Part shown: positions 46,900 through 55,692 of the stretch, in pieces
Position numbering within the stretch: position 1 is the stretch's first letter
How the letters are laid out: each line of letters begins with the position of its first letter
NCBI GenBank assembly: GCA_013299045.1
Contig: JAAFJX010000001.1
Location: 1-64,000, forward strand
DNA length: 64,000 bases
Direction: 5' to 3'
From: Cytophagales bacterium
Lineage (GTDB): Bacteria > Bacteroidota > Bacteroidia > Cytophagales > Bernardetiaceae
Program-made: the position numbers and the translations under genes
Notes under the pieces: generated by a model
What the model saw: the letters and a program-made list of their open reading frames with translations, nothing else
Told to the model about the DNA's origin: nothing
The model's database searches: none

Positions 46900-47541
46900 T
46901 CATGTCTTAGTGCCCAGATGCAAGGCTCTTTGTCGCTCTGCCATATCAATTATCTTTTCCCAATAGCGTGGCGCTGAGTCTAAACCAATGCTTAACTTTT
47001 CTGCTCCTTTCTGAATCTCTAATTGATGCCTTCCCTGCAAGCCTTTTGCGAAGAGCAAAAAGCCAAAGAATGACAGCGAGAAGCCTAACCACCAAACCAA
47101 AATCCCTTTTAGCATAGCCACCATAAACAAAGGCCCTGCAATTCCTCCAAAAACAAGTGGCAGCATCAGTCGCCTAAACTTGATGGTAATTGCGGAGAGC
47201 TCACCTAGCCAAAAAGAATATTTTTTGATTTCGTCTGTCCAATAAAGACGCTTATTGGTAAGAACTAATTTTTGTTCACCAATTTCAGAGCGCAAAAGCT
47301 CATTTTCGGGTGTTCTAAGCCATTTGAGCGCATCAGTATAGCTGTAGATGTAGCCTTTGCTTTTTTGGGAATAATTTTTCTCATTTTCTTCAAGGGGTAT
47401 TGACAGATAGTTCGCCTCTCTCACTGTGCTAAAACCTTCGTAACTAAAGTTTTGATGCGTTTGGCTATGTGTATATGACCCACCAAGCACGTGTGAACTT
47501 GTATAAGGACTATGCTTGCATGGATTGGTTGGGTACATCAA
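46900..47541 (-). CDS. Hypothetical protein with two membrane segments
   Basis: A 213-aa protein with a Ser/Thr/His-rich N-terminus of about 60 residues, a central LVLTNKRLYWTDEIKKYSFWLGELSAITIKF segment that resembles the PH-like/bPH 'tn.Rliy' fold, then two membrane helices (LMLPLVFGGIAGPLFMVAML and ILVWWLGFSLSFFGFLLFA), and a soluble tail. No enzyme signature is visible. It ends 20 bases from pdxA on the same strand, so cotranscription with pdxA is likely; the reason for the pairing is unknown. Confidence 0.7.
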   Translation of the reverse strand: MMYPTNPCKHSPYTSSHVLGGSYTHSQTHQNFSYEGFSTVREANYLSIPLEENEKNYSQKSKGYIYSYTDALKWLRTPENELLRSEIGEQKLVLTNKRLYWTDEIKKYSFWLGELSAITIKFRRLMLPLVFGGIAGPLFMVAMLKGILVWWLGFSLSFFGFLLFAKGLQGRHQLEIQKGAEKLSIGLDSAPRYWEKIIDMAERQRALHLGTKT

Positions 47542-47561
47542 ATGAGACAGTGGTTTCAGGA

Positions 47562-48608
47562 TTAAACGCTTTTTACAGCTTTTAAGTTGCGCTTTGATGC
47601 GATTTCTGCAGCCAGAAAAATAGCCTCGCGCATAGGAGTTGGGTCTGCTGTGCCTGCCCCTGCAATGTTATAGGCAGTGCCGTGGTCTGGCGATGTGCGT
47701 ACAATAGAAAGCCCTGCTGTAAAGTTTACGCCGCGGTCGAAGGCTAAAGTCTTGAAAGGAATCAAGCTTTGGTCATGGTACATACCCATAACACCATCAA
47801 ACTTGGACTGGCTCATTTGCCCAAAAAAACCGTCAGAGGGATAAGGCCCAAATACTAAGATTCCTTCTTGTCGCAATTTTTCTAAGGTGGGCTCAATGAT
47901 ATTTTTTTCCTCTAAGCCCAGCAAACCCTGCTCACCAGCGTGTGGGTTTAGCCCCAAAACTGCTATCTTGGGTTTGCTGATACCGAAGTCGGATTGTAAT
48001 GACTGAGCAAAAATATGGATTTTTTCGCTGAGCAGTTGTGCTGTAATGCTAGCACTTACTTTAGAGAGTGGTATGTGCCCGGTCAGGGTCGCTATGCGGA
48101 ACTTTTCGGCTACCAAAGTCATTAGGCTTTTGCTTTTTTCGGTATTTGCAAAGTGATGCTCATAAAATTCAGTATGACCAATAAACTTAAATTCAGTATC
48201 TTGTATGTTAAATTTATTGATGGGTGCTGTTACCACTGCATCAATCCAACCCGATTTGAGCGCCGTAACAGAATCTTTAAGGGCAGCCAAAGCACACTGA
48301 CCTGCTTCTGCACTGCTTCGGCCTGGTTCAACGTTTGGGTTATCGTTTGTCCAACTATTCACCAAATAAATTTTAGTTTCGGAGGTTTGTGCTGGCTGCG
48401 CCGAGCTAACAATCTGATACGGAAACTCCACCTCAAGCAGTTTGCGGTGTTTAGAGAATACTTTAGCCGAACCAAAAATAATAGGCGTACAAAAGCTCTG
48501 AATCCGCGATTCTTTGAGTGTTTTGATGATAACTTCTGGCCCTATGCCATTAAAATCGCCGATTGTAATTCCTAAACGTAATTTTTGAGACGAAGCGGGA
48601 GGTGTCAT
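47562..48608 (-). CDS. pdxA: 4-hydroxythreonine-4-phosphate dehydrogenase
   Basis: Oxidises 4-phosphohydroxy-L-threonine in pyridoxal 5'-phosphate biosynthesis. The 348-aa protein shows the family blocks LGITIGDFNGIGPEVIIKTL, VTAPINKFNIQ, FIGHTEFYEHHF, AVLGLNPHAGEQGLLGLEE, GVMGMYHDQSLIPFKTLAF and VRTSPDHGTAYNIAGAGTADPTPMREAI; His residues in GHTEF, NPHAGE and YHDQ are the metal ligands of the family. The pdxJ partner is not in the window. Confidence 0.97.
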   Translation of the reverse strand: MTPPASSQKLRLGITIGDFNGIGPEVIIKTLKESRIQSFCTPIIFGSAKVFSKHRKLLEVEFPYQIVSSAQPAQTSETKIYLVNSWTNDNPNVEPGRSSAEAGQCALAALKDSVTALKSGWIDAVVTAPINKFNIQDTEFKFIGHTEFYEHHFANTEKSKSLMTLVAEKFRIATLTGHIPLSKVSASITAQLLSEKIHIFAQSLQSDFGISKPKIAVLGLNPHAGEQGLLGLEEKNIIEPTLEKLRQEGILVFGPYPSDGFFGQMSQSKFDGVMGMYHDQSLIPFKTLAFDRGVNFTAGLSIVRTSPDHGTAYNIAGAGTADPTPMREAIFLAAEIASKRNLKAVKSV

Positions 48609-48690
48609 GGTCTGTGGTATGGTTCTAATAGATGCGCAATTTAATAAAAAAACACGAATACCACTGACAAATACGAGGTCTGTTTAGTTA

Positions 48691-49965
48691 TCATTTTTGC
48701 GCCAGCAAATTCAAGATAGGGCTTATTTTTAAGTAGCACTCTTCAAATTCGGCCGCCACTTCCGCATCATAAGTTAGCGCACTGCCTACCTGCGTATATA
48801 GATAGGCGCTTGGCGAACAGTAAAAAACAGAACGAATGAGTACGCTGAAGTCAAAATCGCCTTCGGGTGTGATATAGCCCAAAGCACCTGAGTATAAACC
48901 ACGTGGCTGTTCTTCATATCCATCAATCAGCTCCATAGCCCTAATCTTGGGTGCGCCCGTCATGCTCCCCATCGGGAACGCGCTCTTGATGGCATCAATG
49001 AAACGCCATTTGGGCAGTAGCTCTGAGGCCACAGTTGAAATCATTTGATTGATAGACGGAAAAGTATAAACGCCGAACAACTCCTTGACGTATGTACTGC
49101 CAATGACTGAGCAGCGCGCCAAATCGTTCCGAACGAGATCCACTATCATCATATTTTCGGCGCGCTCCTTCTCGTTGTTCTTGAGCCAGTTCACCAGTAA
49201 TTTATTCTCGGCAGCATTTTTTCCTAGCCTAACGGTGCCCTTTATGGGTTGTGAAATCAGTGTTGAACCTTCTTTTTTTAAGAACCGTTCGGGGGAGGCG
49301 CTCACGAGGCTCCATTCTGCCACACGCGCCACTGCTGAAAATGGCATGGGATAACGCCGAGTTAGTTTCTGAAAAAATAGTATTGGCTCAAAATCAACAG
49401 ATTCTGACTCATATCGCATACAGTAGTTGATTTCGTAGATATCTCCCTCAAAAATATGTGAACGAAGCCCCAGAAAAGCCCGCCGGTATGCCTCTTTATC
49501 AACTCGGGCGTGCATCAATACAGGTGCGTTGTCCTTAAAAGAAGCGGTCTGTTCTAAAATTTGCTGCCAAATTTCAGCGGGCGAAGCGCTCCAGCTACGT
49601 ATCTCTACTTGCCCAGAATCTAGCCACTCCAACACGATACTGGCTCTGAAAAAAGCCATGGCAGGCTCTTTATAAACATACTCAAAGCGCGTATTGAGTT
49701 TTTCTGTATCATGCCTCATTTCATAGCTCAAATACCCAAATAGCCATTGAGGCGACTCCTGCCAAAAAGCCCATAGTTTTTCAAAGCCCCCAATCGGATT
49801 ACTTTGCAAGCACTGATAACCAACCGCAAGCAAGTGCCTAAAGCCGCCTTCGGGATATGGAATGTTGATATCTGGCTTTAAGTAGCTGTAATATGCCCAC
49901 TGTTGCGCCCAAGCCAAAACTTTTGATTCAAAATGAGGTGTAGGCCAAAAAAATGCTGATTTCAT
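48691..49965 (-). CDS. pabB: Aminodeoxychorismate synthase component I
   Basis: A chorismate-utilising enzyme of 424 aa. The N-terminal part is divergent; the conserved core runs from ASPERFLKKEGSTLISQPIKGT (PIKGT with Lys, the PabB-type residue that attacks chorismate; anthranilate synthases have PIAGT) through ERAENMMIVDLVRNDLARC, GSMTGAPKIRAMELIDGYE and RGLYSGALGYITP. It should form 4-amino-4-deoxychorismate for folate with an ammonia-supplying PabA and lyase PabC encoded elsewhere. It lies 84 bases after aroK on the same strand, and shikimate and chorismate steps are thereby neighbours. Confidence 0.93.
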   Translation of the reverse strand: MKSAFFWPTPHFESKVLAWAQQWAYYSYLKPDINIPYPEGGFRHLLAVGYQCLQSNPIGGFEKLWAFWQESPQWLFGYLSYEMRHDTEKLNTRFEYVYKEPAMAFFRASIVLEWLDSGQVEIRSWSASPAEIWQQILEQTASFKDNAPVLMHARVDKEAYRRAFLGLRSHIFEGDIYEINYCMRYESESVDFEPILFFQKLTRRYPMPFSAVARVAEWSLVSASPERFLKKEGSTLISQPIKGTVRLGKNAAENKLLVNWLKNNEKERAENMMIVDLVRNDLARCSVIGSTYVKELFGVYTFPSINQMISTVASELLPKWRFIDAIKSAFPMGSMTGAPKIRAMELIDGYEEQPRGLYSGALGYITPEGDFDFSVLIRSVFYCSPSAYLYTQVGSALTYDAEVAAEFEECYLKISPILNLLAQK

Positions 49966-50049
49966 GCTGCAAAATTAGGTGTTCCCTCAAAACTTGCAAG
50001 CATGAGCACGTAGTAAAATAGATTTCGCATATCTCTGTATAAATTTTGC

Positions 50050-50625
50050 CTAAGAAGCCACCTCCTCTGCACCCAAGTAAGCACAAATGAGGCCTGCAAT
50101 ATAAGACGATGAATTGCGAATAGTGCGAACTCTGATGTGTGCTCTTTGATAAAAGGGTAGCCTGTTCTCATAGAGTGTTAGCACTTTTTGTGCAAATAGT
50201 TCTGAACCAATGCCATCAAACAACGGACGGCGGCGTTTGCCCGTGTGTAAACGGCCAATAATATGCTGTATGGGCGGGTCAAGGAATATAACTATACCGC
50301 TGGCCAACATATTGTCCATATTTGCGGCAAAACAGGGGGCACCGCCGCCAGTAGCGAGCAAAATGGGCTGCTTTTTTTCAATGATTTTTGTGAGAATCTG
50401 AGTTTCTAAGTCGCGGAAACTTTGTTCACCAAAGGTTGAAAAATAAGTAGAAATTGTACAACCTACTTCTTGCTCTATCAGGTTATCAAGGTCGTGGTAG
50501 GGTAAACTCAAGCGTCTGCCGAGAGGTGCGCAAAGGCTGCTTTTGCCCGCTGTGGGCATACCTATCAAAAATACTATTTGATTGACTTGAACAGTATTAT
50601 GCTGTATCTTAGACAGTTTTGTCAT
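50050..50625 (-). CDS. aroK: Shikimate kinase
   Basis: Phosphorylates shikimate in the aromatic amino-acid pathway. The 191-aa protein has the P-loop GMPTAGKSS at 22-30, LPYHDLDNLIEQEVG (shikimate-binding Asp), FREL-like FRDLETQIL, ATGGGAPCF, and LxxR..LY-type RLHTGKRRRPLFDG. The in-frame ATG at 50625, preceded by TAAGG, is chosen; a longer frame from 50679 would overlap the stop of the outer-membrane protein gene. The product feeds the chorismate used by the neighbouring pabB. Confidence 0.93.
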   Translation of the reverse strand: MTKLSKIQHNTVQVNQIVFLIGMPTAGKSSLCAPLGRRLSLPYHDLDNLIEQEVGCTISTYFSTFGEQSFRDLETQILTKIIEKKQPILLATGGGAPCFAANMDNMLASGIVIFLDPPIQHIIGRLHTGKRRRPLFDGIGSELFAQKVLTLYENRLPFYQRAHIRVRTIRNSSSYIAGLICAYLGAEEVAS

Positions 50626-50638
50626 CCTTATAGGCTGC

Positions 50639-52345
50639 TTACTTGATGCGATAGTCAAGACCGAGTTCAACAAGTCCACGAAAATCAGAGTAGCCCAAGT
50701 AGCGTTGATTTTCTCTGAAGAGTAAGTTACGGCCCTTTACAAATATGTTCATGCTCTTGGAGGCTTTGAAGTTAAACTCGGTGCTCAAATCAACAATGTC
50801 GTTCATTTTTTTGCCATATCTTGGCGAAGTTGATGAATAGGCTAGCATACCAGTAGCCCAGTCGGCAGATAGAAGTGCAGTATATTTTTTGCCCAAATGC
50901 AGCAAAAGCGCACTATGTACCTCAACAGTTGGCAAATGATAGACTGGCGTGGCCGAGTCGCGTTTATAGCGATTATAAGCCATTTTAGAGTGCCATTCAA
51001 GACGGCTAGTCCTATAATTTATGCCAATAAGCACACTGGTTTTTGCTGTATTGCCGTACTCAATATCTGTATCAAAAAAATTACTATGCGTTTCGGAATT
51101 GATTAAAAATGTTTGGTTCTGGGTGTTGCTACGGGCAGCACTGAAGTCCACCTGAACATAGTTAGTTGGATACAAATTGAGAGTAGCTATTGCATTGATA
51201 AGTTGTGTGGCAGTCTTTGTGCGAATATTATTATTCATAAAAGGCATGGTGTTGCTAAGCTCTGCCAAGCCCACGCTTATAAGTCTGGGCAAGTTGGAAA
51301 CTTTGAGCAATACTTTTTGAGGGATTAGGGGCAGCTCTAGGCGCAAGCCCAATGCCGGACTAACGCGCCCTGTTGCACCGACGCCCGTGCTATCGCTATC
51401 GGAGTGGTAGAGCAAATGCCCCGTGGCCTCAAAGCTATATTTGTTTGTATTTCTAATTTTGAGTCCGCCAGCAACGTTTGCAAGCGCTCTGCTTTGCTGT
51501 CCTTGTTCATTTTTAACGTGCAGTGCTATAATGTCTGCTCTTGTTAGCAAATCTAAAACATACTTTTGTGAATAACCTTTACGGCTACCTGTTGTAGGAT
51601 TCCCATTGTTTTTATTGGCACTTTTGTCTTTTATATTGGCCATCAGCAATTCTGCCTGCGCATTGAAGCTGCTTTCTGCCGAGGTGGCATTATTAAAAAA
51701 ATGCTGTGCATTCAGTTTAGCCCAAACTGGTGTATGCTCGCTAGGACTATTTATATCAAAATTTGCGCTGAAAAGATTATTATGGCGCAAAGAGACTGAA
51801 TCTCGGTCATTTTGATTGATAAAAGCATAGCCACTGAAATGTTGGTGTTGTACTTCTAATCGGGCATTTGTTTTGTTCTGGGCTTCATAAAGCACTTTGG
51901 TATTGGCTCTACCCTGCCCAGATGGCAGATTTGGCAAGGGCCCTTTCAAAAAGCAAGCATAAAAACCGTCATAATGTAGTCTTTTTTCGCTCAAGGGAGT
52001 TTTTGCCAATAAACGAGAGGCATTTATTAGAACACCTGCATTAACAAAACTTCCTACCCATGCTTGTAAACTGAACAAATTAGGTGTTGCAGAATAAATT
52101 GAGAGTGTGTCGGGGTATGCAGGGGCCGCTTCTATGCTAGTAAACAAGCTATCCAAGTTGATTCGCACATCTGCCAACGGAATGAGAATATTTATGGGTG
52201 TATGCGGCACAGTGTTAGAGATTCTACTCTGTCTGCCTTGCCAAAAGTGAGAATCTAATGTATCCGTTTGTGCCCAAGCTGTATGTGAAACCCAAAGCAT
52301 GAGAACTGCTACAAAGTGGACGCTCAGTCTTAGAACAAATAGCAT
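50639..52345 (-). CDS. Outer-membrane beta-barrel protein
   Basis: A 568-aa secreted protein: an N-terminal hydrophobic signal (VLRLSVHFVAVLMLWVSHTAWAQ) then about 540 residues of alternating polar/hydrophobic strands, and a C-terminal strand ending FRGLVELGLDYRIK, with aromatic residues in the pattern of outer-membrane barrels. It resembles the barrel part of TonB-dependent receptors and putative porins of Bacteroidota, but there is no recognisable plug domain. Ligand and transport role cannot be told. It is upstream of aroK with 13 bases between them and may lead an operon with aroK and pabB. Confidence 0.8.
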   Translation of the reverse strand: MLFVLRLSVHFVAVLMLWVSHTAWAQTDTLDSHFWQGRQSRISNTVPHTPINILIPLADVRINLDSLFTSIEAAPAYPDTLSIYSATPNLFSLQAWVGSFVNAGVLINASRLLAKTPLSEKRLHYDGFYACFLKGPLPNLPSGQGRANTKVLYEAQNKTNARLEVQHQHFSGYAFINQNDRDSVSLRHNNLFSANFDINSPSEHTPVWAKLNAQHFFNNATSAESSFNAQAELLMANIKDKSANKNNGNPTTGSRKGYSQKYVLDLLTRADIIALHVKNEQGQQSRALANVAGGLKIRNTNKYSFEATGHLLYHSDSDSTGVGATGRVSPALGLRLELPLIPQKVLLKVSNLPRLISVGLAELSNTMPFMNNNIRTKTATQLINAIATLNLYPTNYVQVDFSAARSNTQNQTFLINSETHSNFFDTDIEYGNTAKTSVLIGINYRTSRLEWHSKMAYNRYKRDSATPVYHLPTVEVHSALLLHLGKKYTALLSADWATGMLAYSSTSPRYGKKMNDIVDLSTEFNFKASKSMNIFVKGRNLLFRENQRYLGYSDFRGLVELGLDYRIK

Positions 52346-52501
52346 AAAAGCCTTTAGTTGAGGTCTGGATAGGAAAATGACTAACTTCGCAAGAAAACCA
52401 TATCAAATAACACCCACGCAATAACGTAACTTTCTTTGCTTTTTCAAAGTAAACCCTTAAACAATGTTGATTTTGAAAGAATCATAGGCTAGAAAGATAG
52501 T

Positions 52502-52645
52502 TAGTCGTCCCTTAAAAAGGCGGCACAAGAACAAGTACATCAATTGATTGATATGATTCATCTGCTTTAGAAACCCTCTCATGATTTTTGGTGGCTTTTT
52601 CTCTCTACTTTTTGCCTTGATGCAGCACTGAAGCGCGAGCTGATA
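52502..52645 (-). repeat. Dispersed TAGTC element, right-end copy
   Basis: Begins TAGTCGTCCCTTAAAA (52502-52517) and, read on the minus strand, matches 17490-17626 closely: both carry TCATATCAATCAATTGATG, AGAGAAAAAGCCACC and GCTGCATCAAGGCAAAAAG. Only the right-hand 140 bp of the element is present. Confidence 0.75.
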
Positions 52646-52672
52646 CTTTTTAGGGGGGGCAGTCTCAGTTTT

Positions 52673-53068
52673 ATGGCCTTCGTAACGGCGCAGAAAGAGC
52701 AGACCCAAAAGCCGACCATACTCCAGAAAGAAGAAAGCAAAAAGTTAGGGCTGATACTGAGCGTGCCGCCCCTGCAAACGAGCCAGCGCGTGGGCGAAGA
52801 GCGCCGCAGACACCTCAATATGTTTAGTTTTTTGCCGTTTTTGGTGGGTAAGAGGAAAAAAGCCGAACAAAACACCCAAGTACCCGAACAGAACCAAAAC
52901 GACAGCCTTAGCGCCTACCTAGAAATCCTGCAAGACCAAAAACTAGTAACCCTCCAAAATATTTCTTCATTTCCTGACCACCCCAAGCGACAAAAAGTTG
53001 TATCTTTGTCTTTGAAAAGAAACAAGAGCTATGATTATTGCGAACCCGATTTACGATGTAGTGTTTAA
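52673..53068 (+). other. Possible protein remnant ahead of Rpn copy B
   Basis: A 131-codon frame starting MAFVTAQKEQTQKPTILQKEE with FSFLPFLVGKRKK near residue 50. It runs into the leader and start of Rpn copy B, whose ATG lies in another frame. A similar but shorter peptide, GFLPFLVFRTKK followed by LSAYLEI, precedes Rpn copy C, so the two modules share an ancestral coding segment here. Nothing shows it is a functional gene. Confidence 0.35.
53001..53008 (+). promoter_or_regulatory. -7 box of Rpn copy B
   Basis: TATCTTTG, 23 bases before the ATG; identical placement in the other two copies. Confidence 0.4.
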
Positions 53069-53996
53069 ACGCTTGATGGAAAATGAGCGCGTGGCTAAGT
53101 TTTTTATTGGCACACTTCTAGACCAGCACATAGAAACACTAGAAATAAAACCGCAAGAATACACCTACAAGGGCGAACTAGATACACCAGAAGGCACAAA
53201 AGCAGTTGAAGAACGTATGCGTGAGCGTTTTTCCATCTGGGTTTACCGCTTAGATTTTATCGCCACCATCAGAACCGAAACTGGGCAGTATAAAAAAGTA
53301 CTCATAGAAATACAAAAGGCACAGAATCAAATTGATTTGATGCGTTTTAGGAATTATTTGGCCGAGCAGTACAAAAAAGAAGACAAAATCAATGACGAAT
53401 CAGCCGTTTTACCCATCACTACGATTTATATTTTGGGCTTCAAACTGCCAGAAATAGAAACAGCCTGCGTCAGAGTAGAGCGCCAATACACCGACCTTAT
53501 CAACAAGACCACCATCACCCAAAAGAGCGAGTTCATAGAGAAACTGACGCATGATTGCTTTGTGGTTCAGGCTAAGCGTGTTACGAACCGCTACCAAACC
53601 CGTTTGGATAAACTGTTGAGTATTTTTGAGCAGAGCAATTTTACGGACGATAAGGAAATTACAAAAAAGTATATCCACAGCCCTGATTTGGAAGAGATGA
53701 GGGAAATAACGAATATTTTGCATTATGTGGGCACAGAACCTGAAGAGCGCAAGCGGATAGAAGACGAGCAAGAGGCCTGGCGTACTGTAAATGCTTTGTT
53801 TGGGCAAAAAGAAAGGAAGTTGCTCAAAGAATTGGCAGATAAGACCAAAGAACTTACTAAAAAAGACCAAGCGCTCAATGAACAAAAGCAAGCGCTTAGT
53901 GAAAAAGACCAAGCGCTCAATGAACAAAAGCAAGCGCTTACTGAAAAAGACAAACTCATAGAGGAGCTTTTGCGTAAACTGAACGAAAAAAAGTAA
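53031..53996 (+). CDS. Rpn-type PDDEXK_2 nuclease, copy B (6 heptads)
   Basis: A 321-aa protein. Its first ~277 residues are identical to copy A, including the RLDFIATI and VLIEIQKAQ catalytic segments. The coiled-coil tail is the shortest of the three: six 7-residue units then EKK, 14 residues fewer than copy A and 21 fewer than copy C. The gene opens the first of two tandem modules; 150 bases after its stop a broken Rhs-core fragment begins. The conserved unit starts at TAGAAATCC (52920). Rpn proteins are known to stimulate RecA-independent recombination in E. coli; whether this one does is inference. Confidence 0.9.
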   Translation: MIIANPIYDVVFKRLMENERVAKFFIGTLLDQHIETLEIKPQEYTYKGELDTPEGTKAVEERMRERFSIWVYRLDFIATIRTETGQYKKVLIEIQKAQNQIDLMRFRNYLAEQYKKEDKINDESAVLPITTIYILGFKLPEIETACVRVERQYTDLINKTTITQKSEFIEKLTHDCFVVQAKRVTNRYQTRLDKLLSIFEQSNFTDDKEITKKYIHSPDLEEMREITNILHYVGTEPEERKRIEDEQEAWRTVNALFGQKERKLLKELADKTKELTKKDQALNEQKQALSEKDQALNEQKQALTEKDKLIEELLRKLNEKK

Positions 53997-54145
53997 AATA
54001 TTTCTTCTGTATCCTTAACCAACTACGAAAAACTTTTTTAAACTTTACGCTGCAAACGTTCTTTGATAAAAATAGTCTGGATTAAGATTCGTAGGATTTA
54101 AAGAATCATGCTAATCCTTTAATCCTGAAAATCAGGGTTCAGACA
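53997..54145 (+). repeat. Spacer repeated in both modules (first copy)
   Basis: About 150 bp almost identical to 56722-56870. It includes TTTCTTCTGTATCCTTAACC, and imperfect inverted blocks AGGATTTAAAGAATC / AATCCTTTAATCC ahead of CTGAAAATCAGGGTTCAGAC, a sequence type common between genes of Bacteroidota. Confidence 0.75.
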
Positions 54146-54481
54146 ATTAGCATAGACCCGCTGGCGGAGAAGTTTGCGCAGCAGTCGCCTTATTGTGGGT
54201 TTGATAATAATCCGGCAGGAAAAAGCGACCCGACGGGTATGTTTGGTGAAGGGTTTCAATCAACGAATGTTGGTGATGCTTCAGAGAGTGAATTTGAAAA
54301 GCGTATGCGCTTAAAGTCTTCAGGTAACCCTGAGCTTCCAGCTAGAATTACTCTTTTTAAGTCTAATACACACCATCTGGCAGCAGCTCGAGCGGCGACG
54401 GTGGTGGTGATGACGGCCCTAAGAAGAAAAAGAAGAAAAAAGCCAGCATTCGGCATCGCTTTTTTCTCTGCTTTCGGGTAA
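54146..54481 (+). pseudogene. Rhs repeat-associated core fragment (module 1)
   Basis: The frame from 54146 reads ISIDPLAEKFAQQSPYCG, FDNNPAGKSDPTGMFGEG, matching the conserved 'DPL...f...SPY.yc.NNPi...DPdGm' end of Rhs/YD-repeat cores that sits just before the toxin in polymorphic toxins. There is no start codon and no upstream YD repeats. After about 80 residues it enters a Lys/Arg-rich stretch and stops at 54479-54481; the pre-toxin continues in a different frame from about 54423. It is a truncated, frameshifted relic rather than a whole Rhs gene. Confidence 0.82.
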
Positions 54482-54545
54482 TCATCAAAACGATACTGAC
54501 CCAAACCTACACTTTCTCTTTAAGGAAGGCGACAACGACGGCGCT

Positions 54546-54899
54546 ATGACCCAAGATGCTGGTCTATGGCAGCTACTTGGCTTCAATCTAAAAGATTTAA
54601 AAAGTCTTTGGAAAGCGCTGTTCGGAAAAAATGCGGCCGCTTCTGTATTAAAATTTAATCAACAACAGGTTTGGAAGAAATTTGGCGAGCATTATGAAGA
54701 GTTTGGTTTGTCTCATTCGCGAGGAGATATGCTTAAATATCTTGATGTTGCACAGGATGTTTTTCGAAACCCTGAAAGTAGCCGCACTTTTTCTAAAACA
54801 GGAAAATATGCAGGTGAAACATGGTATTTTAAAGACGGGATATTATTACGATTAGACCCTAAAGGTAATTTTAGGAGTATGTATCCATATAATGAGTAG
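54546..54899 (+). CDS. Putative colicin D-like RNase toxin C-terminus (module 1)
   Basis: 117 residues from the first ATG of a frame open since 54423. Residues 1-28 (MTQDAGLWQLLGFNLKDLK, SLWKALFG) are the pre-toxin shared with module 2. The rest is unique: VWKKFGEHYEEFGL, MLKYLDVAQDVFRNP, and WYFKDGILLRLDPKGNFRSMYPY. The order 'KF..H..dFG', a helix, then strands with 'DP.G..rt..p' resembles colicin D-type and related BECR-fold RNase tips. This is a pattern-based guess. Translation start is uncertain; the segment was originally the end of an Rhs protein. Its stop overlaps the next gene. Confidence 0.55.
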   Translation: MTQDAGLWQLLGFNLKDLKSLWKALFGKNAAASVLKFNQQQVWKKFGEHYEEFGLSHSRGDMLKYLDVAQDVFRNPESSRTFSKTGKYAGETWYFKDGILLRLDPKGNFRSMYPYNE

Positions 54900-55500
54900 A
54901 AAGCATATGACAAAAATAGAATTAATCTCAAATAGTCCTGCTTATTTTGGGAATTTGAACGTTATACTTTACTGTAGAGTATCGTACATTCATTTTAAAG
55001 AAATATATGAAATGTCTGTCTGTAAATTTAATCCAGATGAAGTTTTGTATTCAGCACTTGATTTAGATGAGATGGAAATGATTGATATCAATTTTTTTAT
55101 GTTGCCAATTCTGAAGAATAATTCAATACTAAAGATTATACTTATTAGAAAAAATGAAAAAATAATAATTGAATATTATCAAGAACAGGTTCTTATTGAG
55201 CATATGTTTAGATGTATTCATATTGGTATGTTAGATGGTTGTCGCATCATTAGTAAATATCAAAAGGAAAAACAAAATACTATTATAGTGATAGGATATG
55301 AGCTTTCAATACATATTAACTCGTATGAGCTATCATTGCAAGAGAACATCGCTGATAGAAGTCTGCATCCTATGTTTGTGGTAAGAAAAGATATTTATAA
55401 CAACTCTTCTATTGAGGAGTATATTTCTGATGATAGTGATGTAAATCAGCAAATGGTTAAAAACATAAAACAATACCTAAATTTGATAAGTATAAATTAA
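54892..55500 (+). CDS. Putative immunity protein (module 1)
   Basis: A 202-aa soluble protein starting at an ATG that overlaps the toxin stop by 8 bases (a second ATG at 54907 is also possible). It is Ile/Asn/Glu-rich, lower in G+C than the neighbouring genes and has no signal peptide. Its residues do not match a family recognised here. Position, overlap and small size directly after a toxin tip are the evidence for an immunity role; the matching gene in module 2 is completely different, as expected for cognate immunity proteins. Confidence 0.6.
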   Translation: MSRKHMTKIELISNSPAYFGNLNVILYCRVSYIHFKEIYEMSVCKFNPDEVLYSALDLDEMEMIDINFFMLPILKNNSILKIILIRKNEKIIIEYYQEQVLIEHMFRCIHIGMLDGCRIISKYQKEKQNTIIVIGYELSIHINSYELSLQENIADRSLHPMFVVRKDIYNNSSIEEYISDDSDVNQQMVKNIKQYLNLISIN

Positions 55501-55662
55501 GCATACAGTTAGGTTTTCTACCTTTTTTGGTATTCCGAACTAAAAAAAATACAAAGGATAGAAGTACCCTCTCTGCCTACCTAGAAATCCACCAAGACCA
55601 AAAACTAGTAACCCTCCAAAATATTTCTTCATTTCCTGACCACCCCAAGCGACAAAAAGTTG

Positions 55663-55670
55663 TATCTTTG
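55663..55670 (+). promoter_or_regulatory. -7 box of Rpn copy C
   Basis: TATCTTTG, 22 bases before the ATG, as in the other copies. Confidence 0.4.
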
Positions 55671-55692
55671 TCCTTGAAAAGGAACAAGAGCT

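Noticed and set aside
49962-50171. Small frame overlapping the aroK end and the pabB start
   Set aside because: Almost wholly covered by aroK on the same strand; no separate ribosome binding site or conserved sequence.
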